DNA of 41,690 bases from positions 1 through 41,690 of the forward strand of contig JAHINB010000004.1 of the NCBI GenBank assembly GCA_018896215.1, written 5' to 3'. Within the stretch, counting starts at the first letter, position 1. The number at the start of each line of letters is the position of its first letter. Below, one piece after another: positions 16,683 to 25,004 of this stretch. The DNA comes from Patescibacteria group bacterium (GTDB lineage: Bacteria; Patescibacteriota; WWE3; 0-14-0-20-40-13). A program made the translations under genes and the position numbers. The notes beneath the pieces were generated by a model. The model was not told the origin of the DNA, made no database searches, and saw nothing but the letters and a program-made list of their open reading frames with translations.

Positions 16683-16729
16683 TTTAAGATTTTGCAATGC
16701 CACAATGTTAGGGGAGGTGATTTAATTCT

Positions 16730-17098
16730 ATGCCAAAAATTCTACTTATTGAGGACGATGAGTCCTTGTACAAAATGTATTCCACGGAACTGGAAATGGA
16801 AGGATACGAAACAGTTTGGCACAATACTGGAATTGGCGCAACCGAAACGGCAAAAAAAGAAAATCCCGCTTTAATCCTGTTAGACATTATGTTGCCCGAT
16901 AAAGATGGGATAAAAATTCTTAAAGATCTAAAGGAGGAACCGGCCACAAAAAACATTCCTGTTGTTATGTTGACCAATTTTGGTAGCGACGAGAACATAA
17001 AGGTGGCTTTGGAAACCGGCGCCGAAGATTTTATTTTAAAGTATCAAATTGTTCCGGCGGAACTTGTAGTAAAAATAAAACAAATTCTTAAGGTCTAG
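16730..17098 (+). CDS. Stand-alone CheY-like response regulator receiver
   Basis: A 122-aa single-domain receiver: acidic pocket in LLIEDDESLY, phospho-acceptor Asp52 in LLDIMLPDKDG, Thr in VVMLTNFGSDE and Lys104 in DFILKYQI. No output domain, so it must act by protein binding or in a phosphorelay. Unlike most genes here it has a strong Shine-Dalgarno, GGAGGTGAT (16713-16721), 8 nt before the ATG. It heads a + strand run ending with a histidine kinase that is its likely partner (two small genes in between). The dedA operon diverges from it. Confidence 0.93.
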   Translation: MPKILLIEDDESLYKMYSTELEMEGYETVWHNTGIGATETAKKENPALILLDIMLPDKDGIKILKDLKEEPATKNIPVVMLTNFGSDENIKVALETGAEDFILKYQIVPAELVVKIKQILKV

Positions 17099-17111
17099 TT
17101 TGTTGGTTTTT

Positions 17112-17387
17112 ATGTTTAATTTAAATACCAATGTAGCTCATGTAGCTACTAAGGTTGTTCAATCACAAATGGCAATCTTGGGTTCCCAAATTGCAGTTTC
17201 TAAGGCTCAAGAGATTCCGGGACTTCTTGTGTCCGAAAACGGGATAGTTACAAGTATCAAAGGTAAACCACGAGAAGTTTTGCAATTATTAGTTAGCAAG
17301 TACACATCACTTTCTGGGGAGATTGTTAAAAACATAATTAAACCCATCGTTTCTTGCTATCCCGAGATTTATTTTGACGAAATTTAA
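17112..17387 (+). CDS. Small uncharacterised protein in the signalling operon
   Basis: Not recognised. From ATG 17112 it encodes 91 aa; an earlier TTG at 17100 adds four residues, and the ATG is preferred. It is soluble by composition, with an amphipathic N-terminal half (HVATKVVQSQMAILGSQ) and a C-terminal part that reads LLVSENGIVTSIKGKPREV, then LLVSKYTSLSG. It lies between the receiver gene (13 nt) and a small membrane protein gene (2 nt), so it is co-transcribed with the kinase. A role as adaptor of the receiver is only a guess. Confidence 0.65.
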   Translation: MFNLNTNVAHVATKVVQSQMAILGSQIAVSKAQEIPGLLVSENGIVTSIKGKPREVLQLLVSKYTSLSGEIVKNIIKPIVSCYPEIYFDEI

Positions 17388-17389
17388 TT

Positions 17390-17698
17390 ATGCAACCTAC
17401 CACCATTAATGTCTTTTTAGGTCCTCAAATTGGTGATTCCATGGCTTTTGTCTATCTAAATCTGGTAGCTTTTTTGGTAACTTTAATGTTTGTATTGCGC
17501 GTTGGTACGGGAAAAATCGCCAAACCCATTTTTTTTATTTCCCTAGGATTTTTAATTTCGGCTTGTATCCCACTAACCTTAGGCAACGAATATCTTTGGA
17601 TGGTTCCTTTAATTCAAACTTTATTTTCTATTCTTGGGATTATGGGCTTTATGAGCGCTTACGGTGTTTTTGACTTAATTACCAAGAAGCAAAATTAA
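17390..17698 (+). CDS. Small three-TM membrane protein in the signalling operon
   Basis: 102 aa with three hydrophobic segments (about 19-38, 45-61 and 68-95) and a short basic tail TKKQN. No family recognised. It begins 2 nt after the preceding gene and ends 10 nt before the histidine kinase, whose own membrane part is a single helix. It may therefore help sense the membrane state for the kinase. That is inference from position only. Confidence 0.7.
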   Translation: MQPTTINVFLGPQIGDSMAFVYLNLVAFLVTLMFVLRVGTGKIAKPIFFISLGFLISACIPLTLGNEYLWMVPLIQTLFSILGIMGFMSAYGVFDLITKKQN

Positions 17699-17708
17699 CT
17701 ACTGCCCT

Positions 17709-19373
17709 ATGCTAACGGAAACAAATTTATATGCTTTTTCTCTAGTAATATTTTTCTCCCTTTTTATCTATGTGGTTGTAGAGGCGCGGTCGGAGCAAAA
17801 GCGATTTGCTAATTTAAAATTAGATTATCTTAAAAAACAAGAGTACCTTTCGCGAAAGCTTTATGAAATTTCGGTTCTATCCCAAATTAGCGAACGCATT
17901 GGCTATTCTTTGTCGGTTCAGAACATCATTGATATTATAATCTCTTCTTTGGGGGATTTAGTTGGTTATACCTCGGTATCTTATCTCTACGAGTCCGATG
18001 GCAAATTTAATCTCAAAATATCTTTGGAAGAGTCGGTGGGAAAAAAATATCTTTCCGAGGTTAAGAAAAACCTTCTAGTCGCCTTTTTTGCGTTGAACAA
18101 AATTAAGTTAAAAAATATCCCACCTGATATAGAAACCACAATTACTGGAGCGGTTATTTCGGAAAGCCAAGAAGTTCCAAGCTCCTTTTTTAATGTTCCT
18201 ATTTTTAAGAAAGGTCGCGGTGTGGGTCTAATAAATATTTCGTCGTTGCATTTTAATTTGTATACAAAGGACGAAAGCGTCAACACCATTTTTGAAATTG
18301 CCAAAAGGGCTTCCATGGCGCTTACTAAACTGTCTAATCTTTTAGATACCGAAGAGCAAAAGCTTAAAAGTTCGGTGGAAAGCTTAAAGGATGGGGTGGT
18401 GTTTTTTGATAAAGATTTAAAAATTATCGTCATTAATGAAGCTTTTCAAAAAATGTTGGGGCTTAAAAACGCCAACTGTAATTTTTATGATGTCATTAGC
18501 AAATTTCCTCGCGAGATAAATTTAAAAGGGGCGTTTGATGAAGCGACAAAGCTTAATAAGGTTACAATATTTAACGAAGTCTACTTAAAAAACAAGGTGG
18601 TGCGGTTAACCGTAATCCCAATTTTAGATGGGGCGCAAATCATTGGCTGCGCCTTCTCCTTGCAGGATATTACTCGCGAAATGGAGTTGGTTAAAATGCG
18701 CGAAGACTTTACCAGTATGATGATTCATGATCTGCGATCCCCTTTAACTGTAATTCGCGGAACTTCGGATTTAATCGAAAAGCGAGCCAAAGAAATCTCG
18801 CAGGAAAAAAAGACAGAATTACTCTGGCAAATTAAAGATTCAGCGGGAAGCATGCTTGATATCGTAAACGACTTGTTAGATGTGGCAAAACTAGAATCGG
18901 GTAAATTTAGATTGGAAAAATCTCATTGTAATCTCACGGAACTTATAAATCAAAAGGTTGTGCCTTATCAAAATGTTATGATTGGGAAAAATGTCAAGCT
19001 GACAACAAAAATGCCCAAAACACCAGTGTTTATTGAGTGCGATACAGAAAAAATTGGGCGGGTTGTCATAAATTTACTATCAAACGCCATTAAATATACT
19101 AAAGATGGTAGCGTCACTGTAAGTTTAACGACAAGCAAAAGCCGTGCCACTGTTGCGGTCAAAGACACGGGAGTAGGAATTTCCAAAAGCCAGATTCCCC
19201 TATTGTTTAATAAATTTCAGCAATTGCGAGCTCCAGTTGACCCGATGCAAAAAGGAACCGGTTTGGGTTTGGTCATCGCCAAGGGTATAATAGAGTCTCA
19301 TGGAGGACAAATTAAAGTTACCAGTGAGGAGCAAAAAGGCAGTACCTTTTCGTTCACCCTGCTTCTAAAATGA
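17709..19373 (+). CDS. Membrane-anchored histidine kinase with GAF- and PAS-like domains
   Basis: 554 aa: one N-terminal transmembrane helix (about 7-26) with almost no outer loop, a GAF-like region (about 55-205, SQISERIGYSLSVQNIIDIIISSL), a PAS-like region (about 215-325, LKDGVVFFDKDLKIIVINEAF ... GCAFSLQDITRE), HisKA with MIHDLRSPLTVIRG (phospho-His340), and HATPase_c with NLLSNAIKYT, DTGVGIS, FNKFQQ and GTGLGLVIAKG. It autophosphorylates and should pass phosphate to the receiver encoded 0.6 kb upstream. The lack of a periplasmic domain points to sensing within the membrane or cytoplasm. Its stop overlaps the next gene (ATGA). Confidence 0.94.
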   Translation: MLTETNLYAFSLVIFFSLFIYVVVEARSEQKRFANLKLDYLKKQEYLSRKLYEISVLSQISERIGYSLSVQNIIDIIISSLGDLVGYTSVSYLYESDGKFNLKISLEESVGKKYLSEVKKNLLVAFFALNKIKLKNIPPDIETTITGAVISESQEVPSSFFNVPIFKKGRGVGLINISSLHFNLYTKDESVNTIFEIAKRASMALTKLSNLLDTEEQKLKSSVESLKDGVVFFDKDLKIIVINEAFQKMLGLKNANCNFYDVISKFPREINLKGAFDEATKLNKVTIFNEVYLKNKVVRLTVIPILDGAQIIGCAFSLQDITREMELVKMREDFTSMMIHDLRSPLTVIRGTSDLIEKRAKEISQEKKTELLWQIKDSAGSMLDIVNDLLDVAKLESGKFRLEKSHCNLTELINQKVVPYQNVMIGKNVKLTTKMPKTPVFIECDTEKIGRVVINLLSNAIKYTKDGSVTVSLTTSKSRATVAVKDTGVGISKSQIPLLFNKFQQLRAPVDPMQKGTGLGLVIAKGIIESHGGQIKVTSEEQKGSTFSFTLLLK

Positions 19374-20731
19374 TTATGACTCTCGTTGATCCAACTATTT
19401 TTAAGGCTTACGATATCCGTGGATTTTATCCATCTCAAATAAATGAGGATACAGCCTACACCATTGCCCGAGCGGTAGCTTACATATTGAAATCTAAAAA
19501 ATGTGTTATTGGTAAAGATGTTCGGTTAGGATCTGATGCCGTCTACAAGAGCTTGATTCAGGGGTTCCTAGATTCTGGCTGTGATGTAGATTATCTAGGT
19601 GAAGTAACAAGCGATTCTATATATTTTGCTGTTGGCAAGTACGATTACGACTTGGGGATTGCAATTACTGGGTCTCATAACCCGAAAGAATATACTGGCC
19701 TTAAATTTACCAAAAAAGGGGTTGTTCCAATCTCTGGTGCAAGCGGAATGGAAGACATTAAAAACGCTTCAATTCAAAATCTTTCTTTGGCATCACAAGT
19801 CAAAGGAACTTTAAGAGAGCTCGATCTCTCTTTGGAATACAGAGACTTTGTTTTGTCCTTTATCGACAAATCAAAAATTGCCCCTCTAAAAATTTGTGTA
19901 GATACTGGAAACGGTGTGGCTGGGGAAACTGTACTTTCGGTACTTAGCCAGTTGCCGTGTATAGTTACCTCAATCTATGCCGAAAAAGATGGCAACTTTC
20001 CTAACCACTTACCAGATCCACAAAAAGAGGAAAATACTCGAGACTTAAAAAAACTGGTGGTTGATTCTAAGAGTGATCTTGGAGTCAGTTTTGATGGCGA
20101 TGGAGATAGAATGCTTATTATTGATGAAAAGGGTAATTATTTGAGCGGTTATTATTTAACTGCCATGCTTGCCAAAATCGCACTTAAGAAACACCCGGGA
20201 AGTAAAATTCTTCATGAACCCCGCTTGGTTTGGGCAATAATTGACACCATAAAAGAAAATGGTGGCATACCAGTAATGTGTAGAGCCGGACATTCATTTA
20301 TTAAAGAAAAAATGAGAGCAGAAAATGTTGTTTTTGGTGGAGAGACTACTGGACATTTTTTCTACAAAGAAAATTACTATGCTGATAATGGGGTCATTTC
20401 GATGTTGTTATTTTTGGAGATGCTATCCCAAGAACGCAAACCGTTGTCAGAGATTATTGAGAAGTATTCAAATAAATATCCTTTTGCTGGAGAGTTCAAT
20501 AACAAAGTTTCCGACCCCGATTTAATAATTTCTCAAATTAAAGCCAATTATTCAAATCGTGGATATTCGTTGGACGAAACAGATGGGATTACAGTAGAAA
20601 ATGGGCGGGAGTGGCGGTTTAATGTGCGAAAGTCCAATACCGAGCCACTCGTGCGCTTAAATGTAGAGGGAAAATCAAAAGAGATTGTTGATGCCAAGGT
20701 CAAAGAAGTGTTAAATTTAATCCAGAATTAA
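19370..20731 (+). CDS. Phosphomannomutase/phosphoglucomutase (alpha-D-phosphohexomutase)
   Basis: 453 aa, cytoplasmic. All four domain signatures are present: active-site GIAITGSHNPKEYTG (phospho-Ser102), metal loop SFDGDGDRM, sugar-binding GGETTGHFFYKE, and the phosphate-binding C-terminal RKSNTEPLVRLNVEG. N-terminal IFKAYDIRGFYP is typical of the PMM/PGM (AlgC-like) subgroup, which interconverts hexose 6- and 1-phosphates; a GlmM role (glucosamine) is less likely from the GGETTGH motif. It overlaps the kinase by 4 nt, so hexose-phosphate flux and the sensor share a transcript. A second ATG lies two codons in (19376). Confidence 0.92.
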   Translation: MIMTLVDPTIFKAYDIRGFYPSQINEDTAYTIARAVAYILKSKKCVIGKDVRLGSDAVYKSLIQGFLDSGCDVDYLGEVTSDSIYFAVGKYDYDLGIAITGSHNPKEYTGLKFTKKGVVPISGASGMEDIKNASIQNLSLASQVKGTLRELDLSLEYRDFVLSFIDKSKIAPLKICVDTGNGVAGETVLSVLSQLPCIVTSIYAEKDGNFPNHLPDPQKEENTRDLKKLVVDSKSDLGVSFDGDGDRMLIIDEKGNYLSGYYLTAMLAKIALKKHPGSKILHEPRLVWAIIDTIKENGGIPVMCRAGHSFIKEKMRAENVVFGGETTGHFFYKENYYADNGVISMLLFLEMLSQERKPLSEIIEKYSNKYPFAGEFNNKVSDPDLIISQIKANYSNRGYSLDETDGITVENGREWRFNVRKSNTEPLVRLNVEGKSKEIVDAKVKEVLNLIQN

Positions 20732-20757
20732 AAATTGAGAATTGATAACTGCCTAAG

Positions 20758-23025
20758 ATGTTTGGAAAACAAAAATTTACTTTAGAATTCTCTAAAATTA
20801 GCAAAAAAGACATTCCGCTTGCCGGTGGCAAAGGGGCTAATCTGGGAGAAATGTATAATGCGGGTTTTCCGGTTCCGCCTGGTTTTGTTGTTACTGCAAC
20901 TGCCTACTACCACTTTTTAGATAAAACCTCATTGCGCGAAAAAATTAAAACCGAGACCAAGGCTTTGGATATTTCCAATTCCCAGGCCTTAGAAACTTGC
21001 GCTACCAACATTAAAACGGCAATCTTAAAAGCGCGCATGCCCTCAGAAATTGAAAAGCAAATTAAAGACAGCTATATTAAACTGTCGGGAAATAAAGATC
21101 GCTTCGTTGCGGTTAGATCGTCGGCTACGGCAGAGGATTTGCCCGACGCCTCGTTTGCTGGTCAGCAAGAAAGTTACCTAAATGTTTTGGGGTGGGAAGA
21201 TGTTGTAGCAAGAGTTCAAGATTGCTGGGCATCGCTTTTTTCGGCGCGGGCTATTTTTTACCGTCAAGAGCAGGGGTTTGACCATTTTAAGGTGGGGATT
21301 GCGGTTCCGATTCAGGCAATGATCGAAAGCGAAGTTTCGGGAATAATGTTTTCGGTCAATCCTATGACCAACAATAAAACTCAAATTTCCATAGAAGCAG
21401 GTTACGGCTTAGGTCAGACAATTGTCTCTGGGGAAGTCACCCCTGACCAATTTTTAGTTTCTAAATATGACTTTAAAATTTTAGAAAAACATATTGCTAA
21501 GCAATCGTGGCAGCTTACCCGTAAAGGAAAAATTCCTATTTCTCGTGTTTACCAAGAAAAGCAAAAGTTATCCGACGATCTGGTGGTTCGCCTTGCCAAG
21601 ATTGGAAAAGCCATCGAAGACCACTACAAATTTCCGCAGGATATGGAATGGGGAATGGAAGCGGGTCGTTTGTACATTGTCCAAAGCAGACCAGTAACAA
21701 CTCTTTCAAACGAAAGCGCCGACCTATTTTCTATAAAATCTGGTGGTTCTCAAGCAATTCTTGAGGGTTTGGGGGCATCTCCTGGAGCTAAGTCTGGAAA
21801 GGTCAGAATTTTAAAAAGCCCCAAAGAAGTCTCTAAAATTAAGGTTGGTGAGGTTTTAGTTGCCACAATGACCAACCCTGACTTTGTTCCCGCTATGAAA
21901 AAAGCTTGCGCTATTGTAACCGATCAAGGAGGTAGAACATCACATGCGGCGATTGTTTCGCGGGAATTGGGAATTCCTTGTGTAGTTGGAACAAGTTTAG
22001 CTACTAAAATTCTTAAAAATGGGGAAGTGGTCAGTGTTGACGGAACGACGGGAAGGGTTTTCGAGGGATCATTAGAAGGAAAAAAACTAGAAAAAATTCA
22101 CGAATTTACTAAGTTTAAAGACACCAAAACAGCCACAAAGGTTTATGTAAATTTGGGAGAGCCAGAACTTGCCCAAGAAGTAGCCGCCAAAAATTGTGAT
22201 GGTGTGGGACTCTTTCGCGCCGAGTTTCTAATGGCGCAAATTGGGGATCATCCCCGAAAAATTATTAAAGATGGCAAGCAGAAAGAATTTATCGAAAAAA
22301 TGGCAACGGGAATGAAGCAAATTGCTGAGTCATTTTACCCCCGACCCGTGGTTTATCGCGCCAGCGATTTTAGAACCAATGAATTTAGAAATTTAGCTGG
22401 TGGGGCAGAGTTCGAAGGACAAGAGCAAAATCCCATGATTGGTTTTAGAGGAGTATCTCGCTACGTTGCCGAAAAATCAGTTTTTGAAATGGAGCTTGAG
22501 GCGATAAAAGTGGTACGTAATAAAATGGGTTTTAAAAATTTGCATTTGATGTTGCCCTTTGTTCGCACACCAGGAGAATTAATGGATTGCAAAAAGATAA
22601 TTGCAGAAAACGGGCTTCGTCGCGGTCCTAATTTTAATCTTTGGATTATGGTAGAAGTTCCCGCGACAGTAATAATCTTGGAAAAATTTATTGATGTGGG
22701 AATAGACGGCGTATCCATCGGCTCTAACGATCTTACCCAGTTAATACTAGGTCTTGATCGGGATAATGAAAAGGTAGCGCACTTATACGATGAACGAAAC
22801 GAGGCTGTGATGTGGGCTATCGAAAGAACAGTTACAGTCTGTAAAAAATTTGGGGTAACATCATCCATTTGCGGTCAAGCCCCTTCGGATTATCCCGAAA
22901 TGGTTAAAAGGTTGGTGGGGCTTGGTGTTACCTCCGTTTCGGTAAGTATTGACGCTTTAGACCAAACCCGCGGAATTGTCTACAAAGCTGAAGAGGAACT
23001 TGTTAAATCCCGTAAAAAATTGTAG
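20758..23025 (+). CDS. ppsA: Phosphoenolpyruvate synthase (PEP-utilising dikinase)
   Basis: 755 aa. N-terminal ATP-grasp domain (LAGGKGANLGEM, FAVRSSATAEDLPDASFAGQQ-like block, about residues 20-330), swivelling phospho-His domain with GGRTSHAAIVSRELGIPCVVG (His396), and a PEP/pyruvate TIM barrel (about 450-750) with GLFRAEF, NPMIGFRGVSRY and the C-terminal SICGQAPSDYPE containing the reactive Cys. It makes PEP from pyruvate and ATP in gluconeogenesis; PPDK is less likely from the length and the CGQAPSD form. Close to enolase and phosphoglycerate mutase, and PEP is also the MurA substrate. A terminator follows. Confidence 0.93.
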   Translation: MFGKQKFTLEFSKISKKDIPLAGGKGANLGEMYNAGFPVPPGFVVTATAYYHFLDKTSLREKIKTETKALDISNSQALETCATNIKTAILKARMPSEIEKQIKDSYIKLSGNKDRFVAVRSSATAEDLPDASFAGQQESYLNVLGWEDVVARVQDCWASLFSARAIFYRQEQGFDHFKVGIAVPIQAMIESEVSGIMFSVNPMTNNKTQISIEAGYGLGQTIVSGEVTPDQFLVSKYDFKILEKHIAKQSWQLTRKGKIPISRVYQEKQKLSDDLVVRLAKIGKAIEDHYKFPQDMEWGMEAGRLYIVQSRPVTTLSNESADLFSIKSGGSQAILEGLGASPGAKSGKVRILKSPKEVSKIKVGEVLVATMTNPDFVPAMKKACAIVTDQGGRTSHAAIVSRELGIPCVVGTSLATKILKNGEVVSVDGTTGRVFEGSLEGKKLEKIHEFTKFKDTKTATKVYVNLGEPELAQEVAAKNCDGVGLFRAEFLMAQIGDHPRKIIKDGKQKEFIEKMATGMKQIAESFYPRPVVYRASDFRTNEFRNLAGGAEFEGQEQNPMIGFRGVSRYVAEKSVFEMELEAIKVVRNKMGFKNLHLMLPFVRTPGELMDCKKIIAENGLRRGPNFNLWIMVEVPATVIILEKFIDVGIDGVSIGSNDLTQLILGLDRDNEKVAHLYDERNEAVMWAIERTVTVCKKFGVTSSICGQAPSDYPEMVKRLVGLGVTSVSVSIDALDQTRGIVYKAEEELVKSRKKL

Positions 23026-23059
23026 ACCCCCTCGCATGCGTGCTCGGTGGTATATAACG

Positions 23060-23079
23060 CCCCCGATATGCATCGGGGG
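23060..23079 (+). terminator. Terminator after ppsA (copy 1 of a reused element)
   Basis: Perfect stem CCCCCGAT/ATCGGGGG with loop ATGC, followed by TATTAATT. The 23-nt stretch 23056-23078 recurs with two changes at 39672-39694 after rplU. Confidence 0.75.
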
Positions 23080-23097
23080 TATTAATTGGGCGAGTTC

Positions 23098-23114
23098 TTT
23101 GTATATCTTGTTAT
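23098..23114 (+). promoter_or_regulatory. Promoter-like box before enolase
   Basis: TTTGTATATCTTGTTAT, identical to 5818-5834 upstream of the NYN gene; TCTTGTTAT also precedes rpmA. The box runs into the start codon. If TATATC (23102-23107) is the -10, transcription would start at the ATG. No -35 is visible. Confidence 0.5.
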
Positions 23115-24294
23115 GAAAATTGCCAAAATTAGCTCGCGTAAAATTTTAGACTCCCGTAACGCCTGGACCATAGAAACAACCATGACCACAAAAGAAGGTG
23201 TTGTTTCTCTATCCTCTGTTCCCTCTGGAACTTCCACAGGTTCCAGCGAAGCTAAAACGGTACCTGCTGAACAAGCGGTGTCTTTTGTGGAGGAGATGTT
23301 TTTGGACATTAGAGGAAAGGATTTTAAGACTCTGTTGGACTTTGATAATCATTTATTAGCCTTGGACGGCACACCCGATAAATCCCGTTTTGGCGCCAAT
23401 AGCATTTTATCTTTAAGTATAGCTTTTGCTAGAGCGCATGCTTTAACAAAAAAAGCACCCCTTTACAAATATCTTAATGAAGTAGCCTATTTAAGCGGAA
23501 ATTTTAAAATTCCAAAAATACAAGCTTTAATTTTTGAAGGAGGAAAGCACTCTAGTGGCAAAATGGACATTCAAGAATTTAGCATTGTTTGCGACTCTAT
23601 TTCCGATGCGGTTTCTCTTTACGGGAAAGCTAAAATAAGGTTGGAAGAGGCTCGTTTGTCAACAGATGTAGGTCTGGAGGGCGCCTTTAGTCCCGATAGT
23701 TTTGATAACAAAGATGCTCTTGTCTTTCTCTCTCAACTTCTTTCTATTTCTCCTATTTCCCATATTCCCCCCGCCCAAAACGCTTCGCGTATTGAGGCGG
23801 GCAAGCTTATTTCCCTCGACATAGCTCAGGCAAATAGGAAGCGATTGGATCTCAATTATCCCCAATTGTTAACAGATTACCCAATACTGTCTTTAGAAGA
23901 TCCCCTTGGCGAAGAAGATTGGGAAGGTTGGACGAAACTAAACGCGCAAATTGGGAATAAGGTATTAATAATTGGGGATGATTTAACGACAACAAATCCA
24001 GCGAGAATTCAAAGGGCGATTGACGAAAAATGCATTGGGGGAGTAATTATTAAACCAAATCAGATAGGAACTGTCTCCGAGACGCTAACTGCGGTAAGTG
24101 TTGCCAAATCGGCGGGAATTAAGGTAGTTGTCAGTCACCGATCTGGTGAAACCAACGACGACTTTATTGCGGATTTGGCAGTAGGTGTAGAGGCAGATTT
24201 CGTCAAATTTGGAGCTCCTGCGCGGGGCGAAAGAATTGCTAAATATAACCGATTACTGGAAATTCAAGGGGATCTCTTTCTCTCGTTAGTTTAA
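23113..24294 (+). CDS. eno: Enolase (divergent, short)
   Basis: Interconverts 2-phosphoglycerate and PEP. Starting at ATG 23113 (not the upstream TTG, because MKIAKISSRKILDSR is the family N-terminus) it has 393 aa, shorter than the usual ~430. Metal ligands appear intact: Asp in LISLDIA, Glu in LSLEDPL, Asp in IGDDLTTTNP. The catalytic Lys lies in GVIIKPNQIG and a second in RIAKYNRL; VSHRSGETNDDFIADLAV is canonical. Odd points: the N-terminal GNPT motif is NAWT, the substrate loop is SGTSTGSSEA, and the conserved NILNGG-HA region reads ALIFEGGKHSSG. It should be active but is clearly divergent. Next to phosphoglycerate mutase (8-nt gap). Confidence 0.93.
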   Translation: MKIAKISSRKILDSRNAWTIETTMTTKEGVVSLSSVPSGTSTGSSEAKTVPAEQAVSFVEEMFLDIRGKDFKTLLDFDNHLLALDGTPDKSRFGANSILSLSIAFARAHALTKKAPLYKYLNEVAYLSGNFKIPKIQALIFEGGKHSSGKMDIQEFSIVCDSISDAVSLYGKAKIRLEEARLSTDVGLEGAFSPDSFDNKDALVFLSQLLSISPISHIPPAQNASRIEAGKLISLDIAQANRKRLDLNYPQLLTDYPILSLEDPLGEEDWEGWTKLNAQIGNKVLIIGDDLTTTNPARIQRAIDEKCIGGVIIKPNQIGTVSETLTAVSVAKSAGIKVVVSHRSGETNDDFIADLAVGVEADFVKFGAPARGERIAKYNRLLEIQGDLFLSLV

Positions 24295-24302
24295 ACTATC
24301 TG

Positions 24303-25004
24303 ATGATTGATCCTGCAATATTTGCCAAATATCCCAAACAAAAAATTGATCAGGCAATTGCCTATTTAAGTTACCGCGATATAAAAGAGCTTCCCAAAGA
24401 TGAGAATCCGAACTTTCCAATTCTTTATGTTTTTAGACATGGGCAAACAGAAGACAATGCCAATTTTTTATTTAGTGGTTGGCGCGATTCCGATCTAACT
24501 GAACTTGGAGTTAAGCAAGCGGGGGTGTTAGCGGATAAATTAGCCCACAAAAAAATTGGTTTGTTATATTCATCGGATCAAATCCGCGCCATAAAAACAG
24601 TCGAGATCGCGATTTCTAAAAACGAGTCGGCAAAATCTTTAAAGATTTTTCAGGATCCCAGAATTAAAGAGCGAAGTTATGGAGATTTGCAAGGGACAAG
24701 CAAGCTCGTAATGCAACTTGAGAATCCAACAAAGCTTTTGGAATATCGCAGGTCTTACTTTGTTCAACCTCCAAACGGAGAAAGTATCGCACAAGTGGTA
24801 TTAAGGGTTAAAGATTTTATCGAAGATTTATTTCTTATCATGAGGGCAAAAAAGTATAATGTAGCTGTTTCTTGCCACGGAAACTCTATAAGAGGTTTCA
24901 GGCAGTATTTTGAAGGTTTATCCAACGAAGAAACGGCATCGCTTGAAACCCCGCTGGGGCAGGATTATTTGGCGTATTCTGTACACGATGAAAAAAGAAT
25001 TTAA
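24303..25004 (+). CDS. Histidine-phosphatase family, probable phosphoglycerate mutase
   Basis: 233 aa. The phospho-His motif is FRHGQTEDN (His46), with SGWRDSDLTELG, Arg in SSDQIRAIKT, the catalytic Glu in KERSYGDLQG, and the second His in SCHGNSIRGF. NPPNGES-like PPNGES and ETPLGQDYLAY fit 2,3-bisphosphoglycerate-dependent phosphoglycerate mutase (3-PG to 2-PG), and the adjacent enolase supports this. An extra N-terminal segment of about 38 residues precedes the catalytic core. A general phosphatase cannot be excluded from sequence alone. Its 3' end overlaps the PfkB-family gene by 17 nt. Confidence 0.85.
   Translation: MIDPAIFAKYPKQKIDQAIAYLSYRDIKELPKDENPNFPILYVFRHGQTEDNANFLFSGWRDSDLTELGVKQAGVLADKLAHKKIGLLYSSDQIRAIKTVEIAISKNESAKSLKIFQDPRIKERSYGDLQGTSKLVMQLENPTKLLEYRRSYFVQPPNGESIAQVVLRVKDFIEDLFLIMRAKKYNVAVSCHGNSIRGFRQYFEGLSNEETASLETPLGQDYLAYSVHDEKRI

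Noticed and set aside
23086-23112. TTG start for enolase at 23086
   Set aside because: The nine added residues come from the promoter-like box; MKIAKISSRKILDSR from ATG 23113 is the normal enolase start.
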